From Myrmaecium sp. VS I D KN 1 (taxonomy: Eukaryota; Ascomycota; Dothideomycetes; Valsariales; Valsariaceae): a stretch of 64,000 bases of DNA. The notes beneath the pieces are model-generated. The model did no database searches, was not told where the DNA came from, and worked only from the letters and a program-made list of their open reading frames with translations. Location: NCBI GenBank assembly GCA_019775845.1, contig JADQAV010000036.1, forward strand, positions 124,001 to 188,000, read 5' to 3'. Made by a program: the position numbers and the translations under genes. Positions 11,560-21,399 of the stretch are shown one piece after another (position 1 is the first letter of the stretch; every line of letters begins with the position of its first letter).

Positions 11560-12629
11560 ATGGCGACGCTCCTGAGACGGTCAGGCTTGCGGGCACGAGG
11601 CAGCCCGTGGCTGAAGGCCCAGTCTCTGTGCATCTCTTCCCACCAATGGCAACGACCCTTCAGCTCGTCCGTTATCCGACGGGCCGCCGAAGACGAGGGA
11701 CAAGCCTCCGGCGACAGCGAGCGTGATGCCGCCCTCCAAGAGTTTCTGAAAACCTTGCCCCGTCGAACCGTACAAGAATTCTTCGAAACCGAGGCACCCG
11801 GCTTCCGTCAGGAATTCGACGACACATACGAGTACGGCGAGGATGAGATCGATCCCGATGAATTCGACATCATGGGAGATGAAGACGATGAGAAGCCTCA
11901 CCTGCACTTCGAGGGCGACGACATAACTTCGGCGGGACATGCGCATCTGGAGACACACAGGGAGCAAAGAGAATACGCCAGAATAGCGGTCTGGGAACTG
12001 CCTTTGCTTAGCAGTAAGTCATGACCTCTGGTCGCACAATCCACTTGGGGACCTGGCTAAATCACCATGCAGAGCTTGCAAAGCCGTTCGAACCGCCCGA
12101 CCAACAACTCCCTCTGCGATTCCGGTATACGACGTACCTGGGCGAGAAACACCCCGCCGCGAAGAAGGTCGTGGTCGAGTTTAGCCCGGAGATCTTGCCG
12201 GATCTGACCATCGAGCAACGGAACAAGCTGATCAAGCTTGTCGGACCGAGATACAACCCGTCTACCAAGATGGTGAAGATGAGTTGCGAGGCTTTCAGCA
12301 CACAGGCCCAGAACAAGCGCTATCTCGGTGATTTGGTGGACACACTGCTTCGGGAAGCGAGAGACAGCAGCGACACATTTGCGGATGTACCTTTCGATTT
12401 CCGACACCACAAGCCGAAGCCCCAGTATCAGTTCCCGGAGCGATGGCTGCTGACTCCTGAGAGACGGAGCGAGCTGGAACAGAAGCGGGAGCGCCAGCTT
12501 CTGCTGGACATGGAGCGAGAGGAAGCGGGGAAGCTGGTTAACGGGGTGGAGCGTATTGAAGAGGCCGTGGCGGCAAACCCCCTTCAAAAGCCGGTGTTGC
12601 AGGTTGCGGGGACAGCGAAGAGGAAGTGA
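11560..12629 (+). CDS. rsm24: Mitochondrial small-subunit ribosomal protein mS35 (Rsm24)
   Basis: This is a structural protein of the mitochondrial 37S/28S ribosomal subunit. Two exons, 11560-12013 and 12073-12629 (59-bp intron), encode about 336 residues. The start MATLLRRSGLRARG and the following Arg/Ser-rich stretch to about residue 45 form a typical matrix-targeting leader. An acidic segment (YGEDEIDPDEFDIMGDEDDE) follows. The family core covers KPFEPP, PLRFRYTTYLGEKHPA, KVVVEFSP, KLIKLVGPRYNP, VKMSCE.F, QAQNKRYLGDLV and DTFADVPFDFRHHKPKP. The C-terminus is a Lys/Arg/Glu-rich helix. The join SK-LAKPFEPP is in phase. It is divergent from alg13 and convergent with the iec3-like gene. Confidence 0.92.
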
Positions 12630-13102
12630 TGACAGGGATGATACCGTGGAGCTTTCGTCGTTGTATACCTTGTAAGATACGAGTATGGGCTGAGGTCTGC
12701 CTGCATTTCCGCTCGCCTTGGGCACATACTATAGGTCCCGGATGATAGCGCATATCCGATGTGCTTTGCCGCAGGGCCAGAGAGCTTTCGTGGTCTTTCG
12801 GAAGCATACAACGTATCTGTATTCCTATTGATGAAACCGCAGCGACTGTACGACGCGCTTCTAGCTAAATGTTCTCTTGACCTGGGCCTGGTGATGTCCT
12901 CTACTCTTGACCATGCATTTGTCGTGAGAGGGAAGGCACCCAAAGCATGCATCCGATGCTCCATTTCACCCAGGAATTTCCCATCCGGATGCGCGGTAGC
13001 TCCGCAGTAGCCGTTCGCCGTCTTCCATTTCCGATTCCGTGTTTCCTCAGCCGCGCCTTGCATCATCCTCATGGCAAAAGCCGCGTCCAGGAACCTGCCT
13101 CA
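12630..13102. other. Intergenic: convergent 3' flanks
   Basis: The region lies between the stop codons of rsm24 and the iec3-like gene. Open frames on both strands are short and compositionally unremarkable, and I see nothing that supports a gene. Confidence 0.5.
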
Positions 13103-14157
13103 TCAAGCCACGGCATTAGGAGGCTTCGTCGCCAGTTTTTTCCTAGCTGACCCCCTTTCAGTGTCGTCCCGCTTCCTCTTCGTAGTTCGACTGCTACCGC
13201 CTTTCGGTCGGTAAGGTTCATCATCTTTATTCCGCCTTGATCGTGCGCTACTCGTTCCCGTCTCGGGTATGAAGCCGATCTCCTCGTCCAGTAGTTCCTG
13301 CTCCGTCTTCGGCGCGACAGGCGTGGCATTCGCCGCAACCGCGCTTCCCCGCTTCCCCCGCTGCGAGCCGGCTGGGCGCGCGCTCGATTTCTCCGACGCA
13401 TTCTCGTGGTCCTTGTCCTGGAGGAACACTTGCGGCTGGTGCTTGCGCAACCAGTTATACGTCGAATCTGGGTTCTGCAGCGCGAGTTGCTTCTCGTCTG
13501 GGACGTGACGTTCCGGCATCCGCAGTGGGCGACCGGGTATCCCATTGGGTTCGCATGCAGCGGGATCGGCGAGGGCGGCGTCTATTGACAGGCAATATTC
13601 TTCCTCGTGTGATGGCGACAGATAGCCAGAGGCATTCTCTTCCAGGACCTGGTCCGGTTCTATATCGGGGTGCAGATAGGTATGGGGAATGTTCGAGAGC
13701 GAATGGACGTCTTTCGGCGGGTCGTCTGAAGGTAGCGGACTAGCAGAATCTGCAATTGGGGAGTCAAGCCTGTAGCGGAGGTAGCCTGGTAGTCGGTGCC
13801 CTTCGTTCAAGTCGAGAAGGAGGTCGAGGAGCTGACTGAGAGCAGGCAGTTAGCAAGATGTGGATGACCCAGGCTCCGTGAGCAAGCGTACTCATTCTCT
13901 TCCTGCAATCGACGAGCCAGAGCTTTGGCTCGATGCTCATGCTTGATAAGACTGTTGCTCATCTCCATGCGACTCTCGAATACATGCCGCATCTTGCGGT
14001 ACTTGCGCCTGGACATTGTCAGCCATCCACTCCGCCTGCGCCGGATGCTCCAGGCTCACCTCCATGACCTCTTCACGCCAGCACCAGTTTCAGCAGGCGG
14101 TTGCTCTGCGCTAGACGGTCCGACGCCAGGATTCGAGATGATTTCGTGCAGCGACAT
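13103..14157 (-). CDS. iec3: INO80 chromatin-remodelling complex subunit, Iec3-like
   Basis: Iec3-family proteins are fungal-specific subunits of the nuclear INO80 complex. Three minus-strand exons (14157-14060, 14008-13892, 13835-13103; introns of 51 and 56 bp) give 315 residues. I chose the Met at 14157 because splicing 14059-14009 yields KRSW-RRKYRKMRHVFESRM, the expected start of the conserved domain; using the internal Met at 14016 would truncate it. The second join yields RRLQEEN-DQLLDLLLDLNEG, again the family pattern. The middle carries NPDSTYNWLRKHQPQVFLQD, a strong hallmark. The C-terminal third is Ser/Arg/Lys-rich, with basic stretches (TTKRKRDD, SARKK) likely to serve nuclear localisation. 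The family assignment is from memory of the motif set. Confidence 0.8.
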
Positions 14158-14688
14158 CGGTCAGGTGGTGTTGTAGTGGTTATTGCTGTGCAAAGGGCGC
14201 GGTTGCGCGCGATGCAGGAGTCGCAGCTATGGTATTGTTTACCGTATCGTACGATAAGATGATGGGGCGGTAATCTATTTGACGCTAGAACGGGCTGGCT
14301 CTCCCACACCCTTGATCCCAGCTTATGTAGCCAACCCGCAGCACCTACTCTTCGACCATCTCTTCCCAGCTGCAACAATTCTTCTACCGGCGACCTCCAG
14401 ATCCCCCTTCGCATATCGCCGCTTCTTTTGCGTGTCTTGTTCCTGGAAGCCGGATTTGCCCCGTCCATTCGCCAGCCCAACCTTCTCCGTCCTCCTTCGG
14501 AAGACTCACCCTATTCCACTCACCTTGAATGCCAGGTATCCCACGGGGTATTCATATCTTATATCTTCCAGTCGAACACGCCAAACACCGCCAAACTGTC
14601 TCCCTTACTTCTCAACCGCACGACATCCCTGACCTTTGGTGCGGATCCTCGTCCCGGTCACCTCAGCGCATCGTCAGCGGAGCGCAAC
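14158..14688. promoter_or_regulatory. Divergent promoter region, iec3-like / orm1
   Basis: This 531-bp region lies between opposite start codons. The orm1-proximal half is pyrimidine-rich (CTTCTCCGTCCTCCTTCGG and similar), consistent with a fungal promoter and leader. No supported ORF. Confidence 0.5.
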
Positions 14689-15382
14689 ATGCTATCGGCG
14701 GGAAAGGCGGGCAGGCGGAGGAGGTCCAGTAGCCTTGTGTATACGGAGCCACCAGAGTCACTGGAGCAAATCAGCGATCAATCGGCCCTGCCTAACCTCA
14801 ACGCAAACTGGGTGAATGCAAAAGGTTGGTGGACCCCACGATGACGGCCGAGGCATGGGAATCAGCTGTGTGAAGGCAGGGATATGGATGAGAACGTCTC
14901 CGTTAACGACCGAATTCAGGTGCTTGGGCTATCCACTTTGTCCTCATAATCTGCCTGAAGATATTTTACGACATCATACCTGGCGTTTCTCAGGAGACCT
15001 CCTGGACCCTGACCAACATCTCCTACATGTTCGGCTCCTACATCATGTTCCACTGGGTCCGTGGTGTTCCATTCGACTTCAATGCGGGCGCGTACGACAA
15101 CCTCAACATGTGGGAACAGATCGACAACGGTGACCAATACACTCCCGCGAAGAAGTTTCTCCTGAGCGTGCCCGTCATTCTTTTCTTGATCAGCACCCAT
15201 TACACGCACTACGACTTGACATCCTTCATGATCAACTTCCTGGCTACCGTTGCCGTTGTGATACCTAAATTGCCCGCGGTAAGCTCCCCTCGTGGCGTAA
15301 TCCAACCATGAAATGCTAACTTTCCTAGTTACATCGTCTACGCATAGGCATTTTCTCAGGGGAGCCGGACGAGGACAGGTGA
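14689..15382 (+). CDS. orm1: ORMDL family protein, negative regulator of sphingolipid synthesis
   Basis: Orm proteins sit in the ER membrane, bind serine palmitoyltransferase and restrain the first step of sphingolipid synthesis. Three exons (14689-14824, 14920-15278, 15329-15382; introns of 95 and 50 bp) give 182 residues. The N-terminus carries GRRRRSSSLVYTEPPESLEQ. The basic-Ser cluster resembles the phosphorylated N-terminus that Ypk-type kinases use to relieve Orm inhibition (inference). The conserved core is NLNANWVNAKG-AWAIH, LKIFYDIIPGVSQETSW, TNISYMFGSYIMFHW, GVPFD, NLNMWEQID and TPAKKFL. It has hydrophobic segments at about 50-70, 80-100 and 130-165, ending HRLRIGIFSGEPDED. Both joins fall inside conserved blocks, so the structure is well supported. 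Confidence 0.95.
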
Positions 15383-16000
15383 AACCAGATAATCGAACTC
15401 GCAATCTTTAATACTCTTTATTCTTCCTTCAGGTGGCATTTGTGGCGTTACATTCCTTTTAATCGTCCCCAAAATCTGCGGCCGTTTCTGTTTGCATCCT
15501 TACTATACGCGATAAAAAAAAGATCACATATGCTGCACCCCGCAAAACCTGTAACGGTAGGCATCCTCGTTCCACCCAAAAGTGGCTTGACCTGCAAGGG
15601 GCTGGATCAGGGGCACTCCAAGATAGACGCTTCGTGCGTAAAGGAAATTCTGAAGGATTGTGCCTATATTACATGTAACCCTATGTGCACTTCAGGCTCC
15701 TGGACTTGAGCCATTAGTCCCTATTAACTGATCCGTGTCCTTGCTCTCGAGGACGGCATTGACTGGAAGAGTATCGTTATAACTCGGTGGTTGGGGCGTC
15801 AATTCATTTTCGTAGAAACCGTGTCAAAATCCATTTCAATACGCCTCAACGTAAACAGGCGGCAGCACCGAGACGAGCGTGACCGAAGACTTGGTAGCCG
15901 GTGGCCGAGGGTGCCCGGGAGGACGGTACGGCATGGCAACCGGGGACGGGATGTGAGTAGTTGGCATATGATCTCTGCAGGTGCAACTGTTTTATCACAA
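15383..16000. other. Intergenic: orm1 / NDUFAF2-like 3' flanks
   Basis: This is a 618-bp convergent spacer. Open frames here are short, and the longest on the minus strand is a shadow of the neighbouring gene. Nothing else noted. Confidence 0.5.
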
Positions 16001-16720
16001 TCATGACTTGGACCTCTTAGCGGGCTGGTTTGGTGACCATGGAGCTGGCTGCCACTCGTCGCCTGGTGAAGCAGTGGGCCTTTTCGGTGCAGAGGCAGCC
16101 GGATTTGTCCCCAATGAGCCTGGCTGCGGGCTCTGCACCGAGCTCTCTTGCGGCACGCTGCCTGGCGGGTTTTCTCTTCCATCTCGACGCCTCTCCGGCT
16201 CAGACAGCGCCCCCGCGCCTGGCGAGGAGCGGTGCTCTTCTGGAAAGTCAAGGGCCGATGGTTTGGCGGCCCATCTCGCATCCGCCGCAGCTGCCAGCTG
16301 CTTCAACTGCTCCTGTCTGACGAGGTCGAGTTGCTGTTCGGTGATGCTGGGCGGGTCGAATCGCGTGTGGCGGAGCCACTGCAGCCATTGCGCTGTAGCG
16401 AGATTGTAATTAGTCGACGGAGATTGGTGAGCACAGCTCTCGACCGGTCCGGCTTACGAGTGACCTTCACGTCGGCATAGTGCGTTCGGTGTGTGTATTT
16501 GACGATGCGCCGCGTCCGCTGCCGCAGCGGATCGCCGAATTCCCAGTAGGTGTTGCCGGCTAGGTCGAAGCCTTGGGTGGGCGGTTAGCTGGAGAGGTTC
16601 GCCCTGGGGGCCAGGCGGAGATGGGCACGCAGTACCTACTAGGTGTTGCTTCCTCCAAGGCAATCGCAGGCTTTTCCACTTGAACCAAAGCTTCCTGAAG
16701 GTCCCTGGAGGTGAAGCCAT
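16001..16720 (-). CDS. Complex I assembly factor NDUFAF2 / mimitin-like
   Basis: NDUFAF2 (B17.2-like) is a matrix assembly factor related to the NDUFA12 subunit of respiratory complex I. Three minus-strand exons (16720-16636, 16571-16458, 16392-16001; introns of 64 and 65 bp) give 196 residues. The N-terminal half has the B17.2 pattern: FRKLWFKWKSLRLPWR, HLVG-FDLAGNTYWEF, RQRTRRIVKY, HYADVKVTPQWLQWLRHTR and PPSITEQQLD. The first join restores G-FDLAGN and the second VT-PQWLQW. The C-terminal half is Pro/Ala-rich and variable, ending in basic AKRSKS, as in other fungal members. True NDUFA12 would be shorter and lack this tail, so the assembly-factor assignment is preferred. Confidence 0.88.
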
Positions 16721-17059
16721 GGTCGGGATGGAGCAAATGTTTGTATGTATGCTGTCGTAGAGGTCGATGTCGTAGAGTATTGTATTGAGTCCATCGTACC
16801 TTACTGTAAGCTAACTACTAGGGTCCTAACGCCGCGAATCGCCGAGCGGAGGACGCCCCATGCTGATGACGCGCGGGTTCGTCCTCCGCCCCGCGATCCC
16901 GCAACCCTATTTACCCAAACAACATTCCGCCCCCTCCCGGATCTGCTTGCACAAGTTACCGACCCCTGAGCCTAGAAGAAATCTGGCTGCATTCACTTCC
17001 CCTGGTCGCATACCTTCCAACTCACCAGTTGCACTCGGCGGAGCATCGCAGACCCCGAA
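16721..17059. promoter_or_regulatory. Divergent promoter region, NDUFAF2-like / CH-domain gene
   Basis: A 339-bp segment between opposite start codons, C-rich on the right half (CTATTTACCCAAACAACATTC and following). No supported ORF. Confidence 0.45.
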
Positions 17060-19127
17060 ATGGCTTCCGTGACGTCGCTGGACCAGGACATGCGGAGGTT
17101 GCGCCTGTCTCGTTATACCCCGCAAGCTGCCAATGAAGCAAAGGCGTGGATAGAAGAGGTTCTGGGCGAGCGGTTGCCCGGCGGTGATTTGCTGGACAAT
17201 CTGAAGGATGGGACGGTTCTCTGCAGGTACATACACTTCATCCCCACTTCCACCAAGTGGTCAACCCCATGATGAAGACTCCTGGCTGACAACTACCGAT
17301 AGACTCGCGAACCTAGCAGTACCTGCTCCGGGAATAAAGTTCAAGAAATCTGCCATGCCTTTCATACAGATGGAGAACATATCTCACTTCCTCCGAGCCT
17401 GTGAAATGCCTCCGCTCAGCCTCCCCGCCCACGACAGATTCCTTACCGTCGATTTGTACGAGTCGAAAGATCCTGCGCAGGTGCTGCAATGCTTGGGTGC
17501 CTTCAGCCGCGTAGCCAACTCTCTCAACCCCGTCAAGTTCCCCCGAACGATCGGTCCGAAGCGTAACCTGGCCTCCAGTCCAACCCCGACGGGTTCTCTG
17601 GCGGGCAGCCGTGGACCTAGTGGCTCTGTCCATTCACTCGGTGGCGGAAGCGCTGGACAGACCATGAGTCCAACACTCTCGACCTTCTCCAGGTCATCGG
17701 AAAGAGCCTTAAGTCCAGCATTGACGGGAGGCTCAGCGTCGTCCCGCGGAGCCGATGGTGGACATAAATCGCCAACGGCACCCGTTAGTAGTTGGAGCAA
17801 GAAGAGCGATGAGGGGTACACCGCCCCGGCTTGGAATATCCACCAATATGGCTACTTAGGTGGTGCAAGCCAAGCAAATCAAGGTGTCGCGTTCGGTGCG
17901 CGACGCCAAATCACCACAGCTGCACCTCATGTTCCCAGTCTCGCTGATAAGGAACGCAAGCGGCGGGAACAGGAGGCGGATAGCGAGCGGATGCGAGCCC
18001 AGACAGAGGAAGCTGAGAGGAAACGCCGGGCTGAGGAAGAACGTGCCCGCGCCGAAGAAGCAAAGCAATGGGAAGAAGAAACACGACGACAGCGTGAAGA
18101 AGAGAAAAGGAGGATGGAGAAGCAGAAGCGCGAATGGGAAGATCAAGAAAGACGATGGCAAGAAGACGAAGCGGCCAGGCTGAGAGAGGAGGCAGAGGCA
18201 TTGAAGCGGATCGAGCAAGAAACAGAGAGAAAACGGTCCAGTGGTGATGCAAGGCTCCGAGGCCAGTTCCTCAGCGAGTATCAAGCTGGAGAGGCGGATA
18301 AGCCCCGAAGCCGACGTAACAGTGCGCTTGAAGATCCCGTGAGGGCTGCGGAGCAGGAACGCATCCGCGAGCTGGAGAGGCAACTAGAGGAGGCGAAAGA
18401 GCGAGAAAGGCGATATCAGATGGAAAGAGAGGGACGGTCCCAGGAGTCACGTCCAGCATCCTCAGGCCGATCGCGTCCTCGCTCGCCGTCGCCAAGAGAC
18501 AGTGAGCTTTCATGGGCAGGCGACGAAAGGGAATATCTCCGCCAGCAATGGAGTGACCACCAACAGGCAACGCCAAGGCCTCTCCCTGATCCCACTGCTG
18601 TGAAGGCACCGCCGCTCCCTTCACGCCCTCTGCCCGAGCCGACAACTCCAGCAACCCCCACGTCACCGCGACCACTGCCGGAGCCCACAAGCTACAACAG
18701 ATCCAGGGACGCCCTGCCAGTCAGCCGAACGGATCGCTATCTCGCCTCCAACACCCCGCCAACCGCACCCAAACCAGCCACATACGTTCCCCCGGAGATG
18801 GGACTGACCTCCGAAGCCGAGCGCGCCGCCGAGGACGCCCGGCGCGTCGCCGCCCAGCAGAAGACCAAGGCCGGCGGCTGGGCCTCCAAGTCGCTGCTCG
18901 AACGCGAGATGGAGCGCGAGCGCGAGCGGCAGCGCGAGTGGGAGGAGTCGCAGCGGCTCGCCCGCGAGGCCGCCCGGGACCCGCACGCCGGCCCCGGCGC
19001 CGGCCAGAGCTGGGATGTGAACCAGTATGGGTACCTGGGCGGGGACTCGCAGAACAAGGGCGCCCAGGGCATCGGCTTCGGGGCCAAGCGGCAGATTATT
19101 GGCCCAAGGCCGCCGCAGCCGCGATGA
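17060..19127 (+). CDS. Calponin-homology domain protein with coiled coil and two calponin-like repeats
   Basis: This is a predicted actin-binding cytoskeletal protein. Two exons, 17060-17226 and 17303-19127 (76-bp intron), encode 663 residues. Residues about 20-140 form one calponin-homology domain of the transgelin/Scp1 type: AKAWIEEVLGERLPGGDLLD, LKDGTVLCR-LAN, FKKSAMPFIQMENISHFLRA and SKDPAQVLQCL. The first calponin-like repeat is near residue 240 (YGYLGGASQANQGVAFGARR). A long Glu/Arg-rich coiled coil runs from about 275 to 450, followed by a Pro-rich linker (RPLPEPT repeated). A second repeat (YGYLGGDSQ...GIGFGAKR) closes the protein. Yeast Scp1 has one CH domain, one repeat and no coiled coil, so this longer build is a filamentous-fungal form. 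Its exact role is unknown; actin bundling is inference from domains. Confidence 0.85.
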
Positions 19128-20011
19128 GAGTGCGTTGTTCGCTGTGGATGGAGGCTTTTATCTTTTTCTAGTTCTTCCTTATTTTAATCTTTGTTTATTG
19201 TTTGCTCTTTTCATCGAGCGTACGGTATACATCTCTCACCCCGCATAGATGTCATCAATGGGTTGGGAGGATGCGAATTAATTTGTTTTTTTCTTCTTCT
19301 TACCTTCGCTGTGTGAAAGTTGGAATCTGAATTCTTAGAAGCCTTGGTTTCCACGCCCGTGTGATGCATAGCTGGTATATATATATATATATATAATTGC
19401 AAACCGGCGTGGTTCGAAACCATGCGAGGCCTCGAGAATTCACGCCGTAGTATATCACAGTTGGTAAGGAATGCCAGCCGGATCGCTGTCCATATGTGAA
19501 GATGTGGCTACGCAGAACAGCGTATTGCTACCTGGCAAGCAAGGAGGCCTAATCACGCACGCATCGTAGGCTACTCCAGTAAGATGCATAACAGGGAGAC
19601 CACATCAACACCTGACGCATGAGTGAAGCAAGTTGCAAGGAAATGTCCATTTTGGAGCGATCCACTACCAAAGAGGTGGAACAGAGCAGATCCAGATGCC
19701 AGATATAACGAGCTAAAGGCCAGGACACACGAGACGAGCGGGAGTAGACAGAGAGATCAATCAATGGAAATTGAGAGAACGGGTATTGGAACTCGAAATG
19801 ACATAGCCGACCCCAAGAAGGGGGCACGTACAAGAAGGATTTTGAATTGCGAACTATCCCCTTAGCTAGCGCTTCAGATGATAAGAGTGGCCATCAGCTT
19901 ACCTCTTGCCCAGACTACCCAGCAAACAAAAAAATAAACGCCTACGGACTCCATTGAATCGGACGCCAAACCATCAAAAATGCAGACACCATCCTTTTTG
20001 CCCCCTGCCTA
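19128..20011. other. Intergenic: convergent 3' flanks of CH gene and U1C gene
   Basis: This 884-bp spacer is AT-richer than the flanking genes and holds a (TA)n run at 19376-19395. No ORF has a protein-like composition. A GGTTCGAAACC stretch at about 19413 resembles a tRNA B box, but no cloverleaf can be drawn around it. Confidence 0.5.
19376..19395. repeat. (TA)10 microsatellite
   Basis: An uninterrupted alternating TA run of about 20 bp in the 3' intergenic spacer; it could be polymorphic between strains. Confidence 0.9.
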
Positions 20012-20955
20012 TCACTGATGTCCAGAATGCCCTTGCCCAGAGGGTGCCTGGCCAGGCGGACCTTGCCCCGGTGCTCCCTGATGCGGCATCGCATTCGGAG
20101 GGAACATGAAGTTCGGCGGGGCACCGCCCGGGGGAGGGATACCGCCCGGTGGTGGGAACGGCATGCCCTGCGGAGGCGAGCCCGCTGCGCCTGGTGGAGG
20201 GAACGGAGGAGGGAAAGGCATGCCCTGAGGAGGGGAGCCTGCTGCGTTCGTCGGGAATGGCGGCGGGGGGAACGGCAACGATCCAGGTGCGCCTGGGGCC
20301 ATCCCCGGGGGTGGGAATGGCAGGTTCGGCATGGAGCGTCCGGAAGCTGGCTTGAGTTAGCAGGGGGTTCTTTCAGGCTCGAGGGGCGGCGGATGCATAC
20401 GAGCGCCAGAGCCTGGTGGCATGGGGAACGGCGGCGCTGCTCCGGGAACTGGTGGGCGTCCTAGTGCCGAAGTTAGTACGGGGGAAACGGATTCACAGTG
20501 TTGATCGGAGCGTCCATACCGGGAAACCCAAACGGCGGGGCCCCAAAGCCGCCAGCACCAGGCATCGGAGGGGGATGTAGCATCGGGTTCGCGCTCTCCT
20601 GGCCGGCCGCGGCATAGGAGGAAGTAATGGAATCGATCACGCTCTGGGCCTTCTCATGTCCGATCTCTGCATGCGCGTGAGTGTCTGCTACGGTGATGAT
20701 CGAGAGAGATTCGCGGGGCCGTACGTTGATAGTAGTCGACCACGTTGCGCAGATGGTTGCGACCGCTGTTGTGAGCCTTGCGCACGCTCATCGAGTCGTG
20801 CGTCAAGTAGACATCGCAGTAATCACCTTGGAGTTGTTTAGCTGGAGAGGCCTCGAGAGGGCGGTCGTCTGGGAGGGACACCTACAGAAGAGTGCATGAC
20901 GTTAGCGGCGCATACATCACAACACAGGAGGGATGGGGAACTTATATTTCGGCAT
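20012..20955 (-). CDS. yhc1: U1 small nuclear ribonucleoprotein C (U1C), zinc-finger protein
   Basis: U1C stabilises pairing of U1 snRNA with the 5' splice site. The U1-C zinc finger is clear: [38 protein letters not shown] Met/Pro/Gly-rich tail follows. Exons after the first are 20826-20725, 20666-20520, 20460-20401 and 20346-20012, with normal introns; one has a TACTAAC branch. The start is the Met at 20955 (MPKYK). The first zinc Cys of the conserved MPKYxCDYC is not reached by any simple GT-AG splice. A 14-nt first exon (20955-20942), a 2-nt exon (20881-20880) and introns 20882-20941 and 20827-20879 restore MPKYKCDYC and a 660-nt frame (219 residues). Otherwise the N-terminus is abnormal. 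The tail carries two tandem copies of [13 protein letters not shown]. Confidence 0.88.
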
Positions 20956-21399
20956 CGTGAACGAGCGTCGTCTTCGTGTCGATGCGGTGCTGGAGCAATT
21001 CAGAGAAACGCGATAGTGCCACAGAGGCGCGATGAAGTTAGAGTGAAGGCGAAGCCGCAATTCTGTACATGACATAAGCATAGGTCCGTGCTCAAACTCC
21101 CAATGTAATTTATATTTCACCGTTGAGCTTCAAGCTACTATACAGGAGTATCACTGGGAGGACGTTGCATGCAGTTGAATTATACCACGGATATATATGC
21201 ATTATTGAACTCTCTAGATCAATGGAAAAAGGATTCAACCCATCTATTCGCTTGGGTGTGCGATATACTGAACAAGTAAAGATACCCAAGACTCCCGTGT
21301 TACGCCGCCCTATTGTCATCCGTGAACCTTGCTTCGCCAAAAAGAAGTAGACTGTGGCCCGAAAGAAACTCGTGATGATCCCCCGATGATCTTGGCGCA
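20956..21399. promoter_or_regulatory. U1C promoter and INCENP 3' flank
   Basis: A 444-bp stretch between the INCENP stop and the U1C start, both on the minus strand. It is AT-rich in the middle with a TATA-like ATATATATGCAT near 21190. No supported ORF. Confidence 0.4.

Noticed and set aside
19400-19440. Possible tRNA (GGTTCGAAACC B-box-like stretch)
   Set aside because: No matching A box, anticodon stem or acceptor stem can be drawn; the upstream DNA is a (TA)n run.
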